Shown here one piece after another: positions 41,986-52,748 of a DNA stretch of 64,000 bases. The first letter of the stretch is position 1; each line of letters starts with the position of its first letter. This stretch comes from Ahaetulla prasina (lineage: Eukaryota > Chordata > Lepidosauria > Squamata > Colubridae): contig NC_080539.1 of NCBI RefSeq assembly GCF_028640845.1, forward strand, positions 365,199,233 to 365,263,232, in the 5' to 3' direction. A model generated the notes under the pieces. The model was not told the origin of the DNA. It worked only from the letters and a program-made list of their open reading frames with translations, and did not search any database. Position numbers and translations under genes: made by a program.

Positions 41986-42462
41986 ACCGTATTTTTCGGA
42001 GTATAAGATGCACCTTAGTTTTTGAGGAGGAAAATAAGAAAAAAGCTGATTGGCAGGTGGATTGGCCTCTCCAAATACTCCCAATCAGTTGTTTCCAGAG
42101 GTGAATTTTAACAACAGGTTCCTTGGTTGTGAACTCTGTGCCTTGCTCGTTTTTGCTTTTTTTTTTTGCCTTTGAAACTCTGTTTCAGAAAAAACTTTTT
42201 TCTGCCTCTGAAAGCCTCCAAAACAGAGCTTCAGAAAAAAAGCCTCTGAAGCTCTGTTTGGGGCTTTTTTTCTGAAGCTCTGTTTGGGGGCTTCTTTTCT
42301 GAAGCTGTTTGGGGGTTTCTTTTCTGATGCTTTTTTCAGCCTCTGAAACCTCCATTTGAGAAGCTGGGTGGGGCTACATTTGGAGTATAAGACGCAGCCA
42401 GATTTTCACCCTCTTTTTGGGGGGAAAAAGGTGCGTCTTATACTCCAAAAAATACGGTAATA
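41986..42462. mobile_element. CCGTATTTTTCGGAG element flanked by TA
   Basis: Inverted ends ta-CCGTATTTTTCGGAGTATAAG and CTTATACTCCAAAAAATACGG-ta. The interior carries several GAAGCTCTGTTTGGGG repeats. Non-coding. Confidence 0.88.
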
Positions 42463-42972
42463 ACCGTTTGAAGTTACAATGGCACTGAAGAATGGCACTT
42501 ATGACCATTTTTCGCACTTATGACCGCTGTAGCATCAAAATTCAGATGCTTGGCAACTGGGTTATATTTATGACGGTTGCCATGTCCCGGGGTCATGTGA
42601 TCACCTTTTGCAACCTTCTGACAAAGCAAAGTCAAGGGGAAAGCCAGATTCACTTAAAACAACCGTGTTGCTAACTTAACAGCTGCAGTGCTTCACTTAA
42701 CAACCATGGCAAGAAAGGTCTTAAAACAGGGCAAAACTCACTTAACAACTGTCTCGCTTAGCAACAGATATTTTGGGATCAACAGGGGTTGTAAGTCGAG
42801 GAGTGCTTGTACCTCAAGGGAAAATGCATGTTTTGTGGGAGACTGCATCCTCTCTTTGCATCCGTGAGTTGTTTGACCTGTAAGCAAATTAGTGGGGGGG
42901 AAAAGATAAGGAGAAGGGTCTTTACACACTTCCTGTATTGTTTTTCACTACTATAAATGAATGCGTTTAAAC

Positions 42973-43107
42973 CAGGGGTCTCCAACCTTGGCAACTTTAA
43001 GACTTGTGGACTTCAACTCCCAGAATCCCTCAGCCAGCAAAGCTGGCTGAGGAATTCTGGGAGTTGAAGACCACAAGTCTTAAAGTTGCCAAGGTTGGAG
43101 ACCCCTG
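42973..43107. mobile_element. hP hAT MITE, TSD GTTTAAAC/GTTTAAAA
   Basis: 135-bp near-perfect hairpin; duplications at 42965-42972 and 43108-43115, 7 of 8. Confidence 0.95.
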
Positions 43108-43209
43108 GTTTAAAAGACAAAAGACGACTATCCTATCCTTCACACTCTCTCTTGTGAGTCCCTCTCTTTAAGATGAGGTTTAAATAAAAGAAAAGCTTTT
43201 CTATTCTTA

Positions 43210-43690
43210 TAAATCTCTTAATATACTAGAAAGAGTGCAGAGAAGACCAACATAGATGATTAGGGCACTGGAGGCTAAAACATATGAAGAACAGTTGCAG
43301 GAACTCGGTATGTCTAGTTTAATAAAAAGAAGGACTAGGGGAGACATGATAGCAGTGTTCCAATATCTCAGGGGTTGCCACAAAGAAGAGAGAGTCGGGC
43401 TGTTCTCCAAAGCACCTGAGGGCAGGACAAGAAGCAATGGATGGAAACTGATCAAAGAAAGAAGTAACTTAGAACTAAGGAGAAATTTCCTGACAGTTAG
43501 AACAATTAATAAGTGGAACGACTTGCCTGCAGAAGTTGTGAATGCTCCAACACTGAAAATTTTTAAGAAAATGTTGGATAATCATCTGACTGAGATGGTG
43601 TAGGGTTTCCTGCCTGGGCAGGGGGTTGGACTAGAAGGCCTCCAAGGTCCCTTCCAACTCTGTTGTTATATTATATTATATATTATACTA
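43210..43690 (+). mobile_element. CR1 LINE 3' end
   Basis: A single open frame from RALEAKTYEEQLQELGMSSL to KKMLDNHLTEMV (stop 43603), then the 3' UTR and GTTGTTATATTATATT end. Intact C-terminus. Confidence 0.95.
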
Positions 43691-43856
43691 CTTCAACTTC
43701 AAATGCAATGAATGTCTGTTTGCGTTCAGGGACCGTTGGATACACTGCACACAGTACTCTACATCCAAGATGTGTTATCTTTATAATGGGACGTTCTGCT
43801 AATCATTCAGTATTCTTTCAGCACACTATTGATATTTAGGGGCACATCCCTATGAC

Positions 43857-43992
43857 AGAGGTGAGCAACTATGGCCCTTTTATGACTTGTGGACTTCAAC
43901 TCCCAGAATTCATCAGCCAACATGGCTGGCTCAGGAATCTTGACAGTTGAAGTCCACAAGCCATAAAAAGGCCATAGTTCCCCACCCCTGCC
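43857..43992. mobile_element. hP-type hAT MITE, diverged
   Basis: CAGAGGTGAGCAACTATGGCCC ... GGCCATAGTTCCCCACCCCTG palindrome with the CTTCAACTCCCAGAATTC core. No clear target duplication. Confidence 0.8.
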
Positions 43993-44283
43993 CTACGAGA
44001 ATGAATTCAAAATTCCAACAATTTTACCCACCTTTTAAAATGCCACATGTAAACAATTACGTTGAGGAGGATGCCAGGGGATTGGTAATTATTGAAGGAC
44101 TGGATTAGGACCAAGTTAAAGTCTACCCTTAGCTATGGAAGTTCATTAAGTGAGCATGGGTCATGCACTAACTCTTAAGTCTAATTAATTACTCCATGGG
44201 GAGTAATTTTTTTTTGGGTGGGGGGAGAATTGGGAGGAAGGAATGATATTTAAACTTGCAGAATTCCTAATCAGTGGAAGACG

Positions 44284-44812
44284 GCTTCAAGGTATTGGTT
44301 ACCACCTTTAAAGCGCTCCATGGCTTAGGACCGGGCTACTTACGGGACCATCTACTGCCGGCTTCTATCTCCCAGCGTCCAGTGCGTTCCCACAGAGAGG
44401 GACTCCTCAGGGTGCCGTCAGCCAAACAGTGTCGACTGGCGGCCCCCAGGGGGAGGGCCTTCTCTGTGGGGGCTCCTACCCTGTGGAACGAGCTTCCCCT
44501 TGGGCTTCGACAACTACCTGACCTTAGGACCTTTCGCTGTGAACTTAAAACCTATTTATTTCGTATGGCTGGACTGGCCTGATTTTTAAATTTTAAATTT
44601 TAATTGAATTTTGATGGGTTTTAAATTTCTGTAATTTTATGGGGTGTAATGTTATTTTAAATTTCCTGGCTAGTTGAATAAGTTTCTTAAGGGTTGTTTT
44701 AATATTGTGTATGTTTCTGTTTGTATTTTACTTGCCTGTTCACTGCCCTGAGTCCTTCGGGAGAACGGCGGTATACAAATTAAAATATTATTATTATTAT
44801 TTATTATTATTA
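44284..44812 (+). mobile_element. L2-type LINE 3' end
   Basis: Open C-terminal frame FKVLVTTFKALHGLGPGYL ... LKTYLFRMAGLA (stop 44582), 3' UTR with CTGCCCTGAGTCCTTCGGGAGAACGGCGG, (ATT)n tail. Confidence 0.93.
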
Positions 44813-44851
44813 ATTGAGGATCGCCCCAAGGATCTAAAGCTTGGTTTAGAA

Positions 44852-45097
44852 CAGGGGTGTCAAACTCAAGGCCCAGGGGCTGGATCTGGCCCGTGGGGTG
44901 CTTAGATTTGGCCCACAGGGACACCTCCATTTTCATTGACAGAAAGTTGCAGGATGGCCTTTTCGCTGCAGGCTGCTTGGGCCACCACAAGCACACCTGA
45001 CACAAGTGAGGTCGAGTTGCCCACGCCCACCCTGGCCCCCCTGAGGTCAAACACAACCCCGATGCAGCCCTCAAGGAAATCGAGTTTGACACCCCTG
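44852..45097. mobile_element. hC hAT MITE, exact TSD GTTTAGAA (first of a serial pair)
   Basis: CAGGGGTGTCAAACTCAAGG ... GAGTTTGACACCCCTG; duplications at 44844-44851 and 45098-45105. Confidence 0.96.
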
Positions 45098-45105
45098 GTT
45101 TAGAA

Positions 45106-45165
45106 CAATGTTTCTCAACCCTGGCAACTTTTAATATTTACAGTTGCCAAGGGCGAGACACCCTG
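45106..45165. mobile_element. Miniature hP-type hAT, TSD GTTTAGAA/CTTTAGAA (second of the pair)
   Basis: 60-bp element CAATGTTTCTCAACCCTGGCAAC ... GCCAAGGGCGAGACACCCTG placed in the duplicated target of the hC copy. 3' flank at 45166-45173. Confidence 0.85.
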
Positions 45166-45173
45166 CTTTAGAA

Positions 45174-45550
45174 TGGAAGTTTATCCACCCCATTCCTTAA
45201 GCAAACATCTTATTGTTCTCAAGATTTTTACTGTTCGTGTTATTGCCGGTTCTCCACAGCACCGCAACTGTCCCAAAGTTTTCTTTTTAAAAAGAAAATC
45301 AGAATTCAAATTCACCTGAGGAGATTAAAGGCAGGACTTGCTCTGCCCAGTATCTAGTAACCCCAGTCTTGGTTTTGAAATCTTAACCTGGTTACATAGG
45401 AGTTCCACAACGTGAAGGTGGGAGGGAAGGAACTCAGATAAATATCAACGCAGGAATAAAGAAATCCGAGCACGTGAATAAATGAAGTATCAAATTATTT
45501 ATTTATGTTCCACCTTTATTATTTTTACAAATAACTCAAGGTGGTGAACA
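45174..45550. other. Intron 1, no feature recognised
   Basis: About 375 bp of unique sequence. Confidence 0.5.
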
Positions 45551-45559
45551 TACCCCACA

Positions 45560-45862
45560 CACCTTCCTTCTCCTATTTTCCCCACAACAACAACGCTGTG
45601 CAGGTGGGTTGGGCTGAGAGAGAGAGGGACAGGCGCATAATCTCCCAAGAAGCTTTCGTGCCTAAGGCAAGACTAGAACTCTCAGTTTCCTAGAATGAAT
45701 GGCCTAAAGTTATCCAGCGTCTTTTATGTCCAAGGCAGGACTAGAAATCAAAGTCTCCTGAGGATTGGCCCAAAGTCACCCAACTGGTTTTCATGGCTAA
45801 GGCGGGACTTGAACTCACAGTCTCTCACTTTTTAGCCTGGTGTCTTAACCACTAGACCAGGA
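45560..45862 (-). mobile_element. tRNA-derived SINE (fifth type), internally repeated
   Basis: Minus strand: GTCTAGTGGTTAAGACACC head and GTGAGTTCAAGTCCCGCC B box, then three successive GGCAGGACTAGAA/CTAAGGC-type modules and the GCTGTGCAGGTGGG body. Fragments of the same type occur at 57110-57400. Confidence 0.7.
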
Positions 45863-46142
45863 GTGTCAAACTCGATTTCATCAGGGTTGTGTTTGCCCTC
45901 GGCGGCCGGAGTAGGCATGGCCAGCTCAATGTCACTCATGGCGGTGGCGGACTGAATGCTTTGCCAGCGAAAATGGGCTCCTGCAACCCTCTATTAGTGA
46001 AAACGGAGCTTGGGAGGGCGGTGTGCGGCCCTCCCAAGCTCCATTTTCACTGGCAGAAGCACTGCGGGCCGGTCCTTTACTGTCTCCAGTGCGGCCCCTG
46101 GGCCAAACCTAAGCATCTGAGGGCCAGATGCAGCCCATAGGC

Positions 46143-46225
<83 letters not shown>

Positions 46226-46392
46226 TAGATTTTTATACCGCCCTTCTCCCAAAGGACTCAGGGCGGTTCACAGCCAATATAAAACAATAACAATTTACAA
46301 CTAAAACAGAGATTAAAAAACTTATTATATAATTGGCAAAATTTAAAACATTTAGACCTAAAAACATTTAGGCCTTGAGTTTGACAGCCCTG
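45858..46392. mobile_element. hC hAT MITE split by an L2 tail, TSD CACTAGAC/CACTAGAG
   Basis: CAGGAGTGTCAAACTCGATTTC ... GAGTTTGACAGCCCTG. The L2 3' UTR (minus, with a 28-unit ATT tail) occupies about 46142-46374. A roughly 24-bp copy of its right end is repeated at 46401-46424. Confidence 0.82.
46142..46374 (-). mobile_element. L2-type 3' UTR with (ATT)n
   Basis: (TTA)n 46143-46225, then TTTTTATACCGCCCTTCTCCCAAAGGACTCAGGGCGG. No coding part. Confidence 0.85.
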
Positions 46393-46429
46393 CACTAGAG
46401 TTTGAGTTTGACAGCCCTGCACTACACCA

Positions 46430-47141
46430 AACTGCAGCACTCTGCTTTTTTGTGGATAGCATACTAGCTTAGAAGAAGAGTGTCTTGCCTTCATTCAGCT
46501 TAGAAGGGGATGCAGCCCTTAGCTGGTAAATATTTCTATAGATGAGTAATTTTTGCAAGCTCATTTTCAACATTAGTTACACATTCTGGTAAATATTCAA
46601 TACAATCTGTAATTTTTTTTTCTTACATGCTGGAATTCTTACAGAGAATCCAGCGGCTAAATGTTCCAGCTGGCATCTCTTTTTCCTCCCCAACCCAATT
46701 TTTGCTAGTTGAGAAAACTTTTCCATTTCACCTCTCAGTGTGGAAATAACCTTTGCTTCCACAACATCTATATAAACTTTCAGGACAAGAGCAGTTTGTC
46801 TGACGTTCGAATCTTTTGAAAGTTTTGGGAAGAGATATGTAGAAATCGCTCCCAGAGAATCAACAACTGAGAGCAATTAAAAGAGACAGAGCAGTCGCAC
46901 CTAGAAAACAGGAAGGATAAATAAACCTTCCTGAAGTCAAGAACACAAAAAGAATTAACCTGGCATGGTTACAAAATCAATGCCTAAACTAGACAAGCCA
47001 ACATGATAATAAAGAAAACTGAGAATGAACTGAAAAGGAGAGAAATAAGCATTTTCAATAGTGGCAATGCCTAGAAAAGATCAGTGTAAATTCCTAAGTA
47101 GTTCTTGTCAGCCAGTTCACCAGAAGTTATACCCTCTGGAT
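46430..47141. other. Intron 1, no feature recognised
   Basis: About 710 bp of unique intron sequence. The 99-codon frame on the minus strand (46577-46876) has no recognisable domain. Confidence 0.5.
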
Positions 47142-47921
47142 CAGTGATTACCAACTGGTGGTCTGTGGACCACTGGTGGTCCGCGAGAAAATTTTGGTGG
47201 TCCGCAGAAAAATTATTTGCATTTTTAATATTACACTAAATCAGGGGTCCTCAAACTACGGCCCCTGGACTGGATGCATGCAATGAACGCTTGTGTTGCT
47301 GCAGGTAGTCTCCCCCTTTGGGGCCTTCTTGTGTGGGTTGGAGGGGGGAAGAAATTCTGACTTGGGGTCTGCTTCAGTCTCCTGGCGCAGGACTTTGGGC
47401 GAAGGCTGGAGGGAAGTGCCGCTGGTGGCAAAGAGCCAGAGGGGCCTTGTTCCAGTGGGACTGCCTCATGGCCTGGAACTGGCTGACCATCTCAACCCGC
47501 TGAGCCTCCAGACCTGCGGGAGTACCTGGCCTTGCACTCCCGCAGGTTTTCCCTCTGTTTGGAAAGCCTATGCTCCTAGTCCTCAGTGAGGTGCTTCTGC
47601 TGAGCCTCCTTCTCAATCAGATCCAATTTGAACTGAGCTGTTTTGCCAACTCTTTCTCATGGTGGCTGTTTATCTCCAACAAGCACTTCCTGTTGGGGCC
47701 TTAAGGAGCCCAGATGGGGAGGCGAGGAGTGACTGGCTCCAAGTAGAGGCCAGCGAGGCATCCCTTGATTTTTGAGTGACATCGAGTTCATGCTCACCCA
47801 GTCATATGACTAGCTAGCCACGCCCACCCAGCCGGTCATTAGGCAGATCATATTAGTGGTCCATGGGATTTAAAATTATGAATTTAGTGGTCCTTGAGGT
47901 CCAAAAGGTTGGTGACCCCTG
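47142..47921. mobile_element. hAT element, exact TSD CTCTGGAT, carrying coding-like cargo
   Basis: Outer ends CAGTGATTACCAACTGGTGG / AAAAGGTTGGTGACCCCTG; duplications at 47134-47141 and 47922-47929. A second hAT start CAGGGGTCCTCAAACTACGG lies at 47242. The stretch 47290-47700 reads on the minus strand like a charged coiled coil (blocks EKEAQQKHLTED, EHRLSKQRENLRECKARY, LEAQRVEMVSQFQAMRQSHW), broken by stops and shifts. The source protein is not recognised. Confidence 0.75.
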
Positions 47922-47964
47922 CTCTGGATGTTATCAGAATCCGCTTTACAACGGGAAAGCTAGA

Positions 47965-48362
47965 CAGTGCAGATAGTCCTCCACTAACCACAGTTAATTT
48001 AGTGACCATTCAAAGTTACAAAGGAACCGAAAAATGTGACTTATGACTGTTTCTCACATGACCATTGCAACATCCCCATGGTCACGTGATCAAAATTCAG
48101 ACACTTGGCAACTGACACATATTTATGACGGTTGCAGTGTCATAAATATGTCACGTGATCATCTTTTGCAACCTTCTGACAAGCAAAGTCAACGGGGAAG
48201 CCAGATTCACTTCACCGTGTTGCTAACTTTACAACTGCAGTGATTCACTTAAGAACTGTGGCAAGAAGGGCCATAAAATGGGGCAAAATTCACCAGACGT
48301 CCTTCTCACTTGGCAACAGAAATTCTGGGCTCAATTGTAGTTGTAAATCAAGGACTACCTGT
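47965..48362. mobile_element. T1 element, uninterrupted
   Basis: CAGATAGTCCTCCACTAACC ... GTAAATCAAGGACTACCTG, about 400 bp. The best full-length copy for the T1 interior, read in the reverse of 17605-17990. Confidence 0.88.
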
Positions 48363-48534
48363 ACATTAAATGGATTGGCAATTATCAGTGATTTTACTAA
48401 GGCTTAATTAATGCTCTTGCTAGATCTTATATTTGAGGCTGATTTTAACTGTGTTGTTGTAATGTAGGTACTGGCGAGTCAATACAAAATGCTTGCATCT
48501 ACCTCTGTTGGTCTTTGGGATGTATTGTTTAAAT

Positions 48535-48639
48535 CAGGGGTCTCCAACCTTGGTCCCTTTAAGACTTGTGGACTTCAACTCCCAGACTCTGGGAGTTGAA
48601 GTCCATAAGTCTTAAAGGGACCAAGGTTGGAGACCCCTG
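48535..48639. mobile_element. hP hAT MITE, exact TSD GTTTAAAT
   Basis: 105 bp, loopless hairpin; duplications at 48527-48534 and 48640-48647. Confidence 0.96.
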
Positions 48640-48662
48640 GTTTAAATTATTAAAGGGGACTA

Positions 48663-49023
48663 CCGTATATACTCGAGTATAAGCCGAGTTTTTCAGCACG
48701 TTTTTTGTGCTGAAAAACGTCCCCTCGGCTTATACTCGAGTATATACGGCTTATACTCGAGGTTTTTTTTTCTTCTTTTTTTCACATTATACCGGATGGC
48801 GGGCTTTTGCATTAGCGCGGGGAAGCCCTGCCGGTGCAGTGAGAGGGCGGGGCGGGGGAGCCGCCAGCCTTCTCGGCTGGGGGAGGGAGGGTTTCCCCGA
48901 CCGGTAGCTGCCTCATTTCCCACCCTCGGCTTATACTCGAGTCCCCAGTTTACCCCAGTTTTTTGGGGTAAAATTGGGGACCTCGGCTTATACTCGGATC
49001 GGCTTATATTCGAGTATATACGG
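48663..49023. mobile_element. CCGTATATACTCGAG element flanked by TA
   Basis: Ends ta-CCGTATATACTCGAGTATAAGCC and GGCTTATATTCGAGTATATACGG-ta. The interior holds a second inverted pair (GTTTTTCAGCACG...CGTGCTGAAAAAC type) and several CTCGGCTTATACTCGAG repeats. Its GC-rich core (48820-48910) is not a CpG promoter. Confidence 0.92.
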
Positions 49024-49140
49024 TAATTGTTTTAAATTATCAGTGAGCTAATTATTAGAGAAATAATGGGATTTTCTTTCCTGATTGGATGGAAATTGGC
49101 TGCGAATGCTCAAGATCTGGATTTCCTACACCAAACAATA

Positions 49141-49746
49141 CAGGTAGTCCTCGACTTATGACCACAACTGAGCCAAACAATTCTGCTGCTAAGTAAAAAC
49201 ATTTCTTAAATGAATTTTGTCCCATTTTACGGCCTTTCTTAGCACAGTTGTTAAGTGCATCACTGCAGTTAGGAATACAGTTGCTAGGTGAATCTGGGTT
49301 CCGCCTTGACTTTGCCTGTCAGAAATTTGCAAAAGCTGATCACATGACCCCATGCGAGCCAATTGCCAAGCGTCTGAATTTTGATCACATGGCCACAGGG
49401 ATGCTGCAACAGTTGTACGTGTGAAAAATGGGTCACAAACAGAGGTGGGTTTCAGCAGGTTCTGACCAGTTCTGGAGAACTGGTAGTGGAAATTTTGAGT
49501 AGTTCGAAAACCGGTAGTAAAAATTCTGACTGGCCCCACCTCCATCTATTCTCTGCCTCCCAAGTCCCAGCTGATGGGGAGGAAATGGGGATTTTGCAGT
49601 AACCTTTCCCTGCCACGCCACCAAGCCACACCCATAGAACCGGTAGTTAACAATTTTGAAACCCACCACTGATCACAAGTCACTTTTTTCAGTCGGATTG
49701 CAACTTTGAATGGTCACTAAATGAACTGTGGTAAGTCGAGGACTAC
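49141..49746. mobile_element. T1 element with hR nested
   Basis: CAGGTAGTCCTCGACTTATGACC ... GTAAGTCGAGGACTACCTC; the hR MITE is inserted after AAAATGGGTCACAAA. Confidence 0.9.
49440..49671. mobile_element. hR hAT MITE inside T1
   Basis: CAGAGGTGGGTTTCAGCAGG ... TTTGAAACCCACCACTG; flanks GTCACAAA and ATCACAAG match 6 of 8. Confidence 0.9.
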
Positions 49747-50010
49747 CTCTGGTGGCTCAGCAGACTAAGTCTGTCTGTTATTAACACAGCTGCTTGCAAT
49801 TACTGCAAGTTCAAGTCCCACCAGGCCCAAGGTTGACTTAGCCTTTCATCCTTTATAAGGTAGGTAAAATGAGGACCCAGATTGTTGGGGGCAATAAAAG
49901 TTGACTTTGTATATAATATACAAATGGATGAAGACTATTGCTTAACACTGTGTAAGCCGCCCTGAGTCTTCGGAGAAGGGCGGGATATAAATTCAAATTA
50001 AAAAATAATA
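49747..50010 (+). mobile_element. SINE-B
   Basis: Plus-strand copy: GGTGGCTCAGCAGACTAAG head, GCAAGTTCAAGTCCCACC B box, core, CCGCCCTGAGTCTTCGGAGAAGGGCGG tail and an A/T-rich end. It abuts the T1 end. Confidence 0.94.
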
Positions 50011-50907
50011 ATAATTAGTGGAATGTTGCAATGCGACTCAACAAGTGAACTCACAATTCAGATGCAAAAGGCAAATTAATTCAAAACACTGCTCAAAAAT
50101 GGTGCTCATCATCGTGCAGCTAAGCATATTTTGCTCTCAGGGTTGTCCCATCACGCCAAGAACCATACAAGAAGACCAAGAGTTTTAGTCAGATCTGACT
50201 ACCCCACCTCTGTGAAAATCAACGCCTTTAAGATAACCTGTTTTTATTGACTACAATTGGGGGAGAGAGAAAAAACATTGTGCAAGAGGAAAACAATGTT
50301 TCAGAATGTTACCCATGTAGGAATAATTTTTTAAAACATCTGCAGATTCTCAGTATTGAAAATCTAAACCATTCAACCAAAATGCACACAACAACAGAAA
50401 ATATTTTAAGCTTCTGCAGCTAATTAAAACATATCGTTTTCAAGCATTGTTGACCGAGGCTATATCAATGGCAGTCATGAAGACTTCCTTGACAGCCAAG
50501 TCACCAAACAGCGATCTGAGAATTAAATACAAGGATCTCTGCAGAAAATAAAAATTGCATTTGTGTGTGTCAACCCCTAAACTTCGCAAGTTATACTTTT
50601 ATCACCTCCCAACTAAAGTCAAAGCCGTAACACCAGAGCTTCATCAGCTGATTCAGCTACCAGCTTTATCTCCAACAATAGAGGGAATAGCATTGCTTAT
50701 CTTCTCTATCCTTAAGAAAGGACATACCTACACACCCCTGTCACACTGTGATAGAAAAGAAGAAAAATGTCTAGGCCAATGCAAGATAGCCTGGAGAGGG
50801 AGGGGAGAAAGGAGGAAATTTTCCCTAAATTTGATTTGTTGCAGCCCCATTTTACTAAGCTCCATTGTACCCTAACCCCTTTTCTGAAATACAAGAATGT
50901 GCATTAT
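50011..50907. other. Intron 1, no feature recognised
   Basis: About 900 bp of repeat-poor sequence. A 106-codon frame at 50555-50875 shows no family features, and I treat it as chance. Confidence 0.55.
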
Positions 50908-50909
50908 AC

Positions 50910-51045
50910 GAGGGGTCTCCAACCTTGGCAACTTTAAGACTTGTGCACTTCAACTCCCAGAATTCCTCGGCCAGCTTTGCTGGCCGAGGAACTCTGGGAA
51001 TTGAAGTGCACAAATCTTAAAGCTGCCAAGGTTGGAGACCCCTGC
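50910..51045. mobile_element. hP hAT MITE, TSD CATTATAC/CTTTATAC
   Basis: GAGGGGTCTCCAACCTTGGC ... GCCAAGGTTGGAGACCCCTG; flanks match 7 of 8. Confidence 0.9.
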
Positions 51046-51047
51046 TT

Positions 51048-52748
51048 TATACAAGTGGCCACTCATGCAGCTGTTTTTTATGGCTGGCAACAACTCTCAG
51101 CATTACCAATGGGAGCTAACGGCCCTAGCTAAAAGAAAGTTTTACAAAGAACACTAATGCTGCTGTATTCATGTATTCTTTGACATTCTTTTCAGCAGCG
51201 GAAAAAAAAACCAATTTTCACTGAATAACTATTGGTCTTTCTATTCCAGTGCTGCAGGCTCCGACTGGTGTCAATTTTAGCTTTGACAGAGAGAGGGGAG
51301 GATACCAGAGTTACTAAGAGCAAACCTTTACAAATAAAACCGATGTTTCACCAACTGAGTACATGGAATCTTTTCCTGCCATTAAAAACAGAAAATTCAG
51401 ACGGTTTCACATGGACGGAGGGAAGGGGAGAGACACAGAGGGAAGTGAAGAAAAACTTATTCTAAATCTTTAGTCTTCAATCAAATATTTCTTGGTTTGT
51501 CAATTCAAGATTCCCTTATCAACAGGTTTAGGAGAGCCCCAAGCCTCTTTCTCGCTATTCCGAGATAACGGGGGCAACTTTATTCACTACTCGCCTCTTC
51601 CAATTGTGCATGAAAATAATTCATCCAAAAATAATTTCCATAAAATAAAAAAAGTCAGCATGATGTAAAGATTAATGACTTCTGAAGCTCACCGATCAAG
51701 CTAGCTACTCTTATTCAACCTAACTTCAGATGATCGATTCAAAAATAAAATACTGAACTCTTCTGAGGGGAAAAAAAAACCAGAGAGAAGGGAAGCTACA
51801 GATCGAATACCTCTGTTCACAAAATACTACTGAATAATAGACTAATTCTCCTTTGGGGGGTGGGGCTATACTAATATGGATTTTAGGAGTGGTGGTAAAT
51901 TGCAACACTGAAAAAGAAAGCCAATATAATATGATTCCACCAAAGCTTGCAAAAGCAGTCATTTTAATGTTATGTACTTCAACAATCATTTTCTTAAAAC
52001 TATGTTGAAAGTGCTATACAGTGTGTTATTACTGCAGATTTCTCTAGTTAGGGATTGGGGTACTTTCCTTATCCTCAAATGTTTGGAGCGAATGCTTAAC
52101 AAAAAAATGACAGGAAGATTAACCATCTTTCCCCGGCTCAATTTTCCAGCTGTTCTTCTAAACAAGAGGTCAATTAACCTTAAGCTTTTCCCAACCACAA
52201 AGAATGGGGAATTAAACTTTGATCCTTCATCTCTTTCTCAAATGAATGCGGGTCAGATTTAAGCTTTTCAACCCTCTAGTTTCAACTAAGGGAGGAGCTA
52301 ACCTGCAGCCTCCACTGCTTTTTAGCTAAAGGAACAACGAGACAAAAGAAACCCTTTTAATTCTTAACCCCCAGACAAAACCCCATTAAGAAGGGAAAGA
52401 GTGGGAAGGACCCCGGTTTTAAACATTTGTCATACTCCCATTTCAGTTCAAGAAAGAGGGGAAGTTATCCATTGCACTGCAGTTCAACAAGTTCATTCCT
52501 TTTCTACCTTATTTTTTGGGTGGGTGTGTGAAAGAAGATACAGGTTAATTGTCCCCCTAATTTAATTATATATTGTTTAGGTTGAAGGGGATTCCCTTCT
52601 CTATCCTGGATGGGAATGTGGGGCAAAAGCAAAGTGGCTTGTTGCAGACACAAAGGTCAACTATCAACAAAACGAGAAACACTCAAGTTTGGAAACCGCG
52701 TTAAGTTCAAGCCTCCTTCCCCAACTCAACTTAAGAGGAGGAAAAAGA
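51048..52748. other. Intron 1 near the promoter, repeat-free
   Basis: About 1.7 kb without any recognised transposon, the longest such stretch in the window. This fits reduced insertion tolerance or regulatory content near a first exon. A poly-A run lies at 51768-51778. No exon is supported. Confidence 0.55.

Larger units (their letters stand above)
40152..42812. mobile_element. T1 element split by L2 and by a CCGTAT MITE
   Basis: The left end ACAGTAGCCCTGGATTTACAACAGTTCATTTA stops at about 40185. T1 resumes at 42463 (GTTTGAAGTTACAATGGCACTGAAG) and ends TTGTAAGTCGAGGAGTGCTTG. The intervening L2 and MITE account for the 2.3-kb gap. Confidence 0.78.

Noticed and set aside
48820..48910. GC-rich island that could be a promoter
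   Set aside because: It is the interior of the TA-flanked element 48663-49023.
50555..50875. 106-codon frame in repeat-poor sequence
   Set aside because: No domain, no splice context and no homologous pattern that I recognise; length is within chance for this amount of sequence.
9356..51045. Many long perfect hairpins that might be microRNA precursors
   Set aside because: They are hP MITEs: dispersed copies with 8-bp duplications and identical ends. Small-RNA output cannot be excluded but is not supported.
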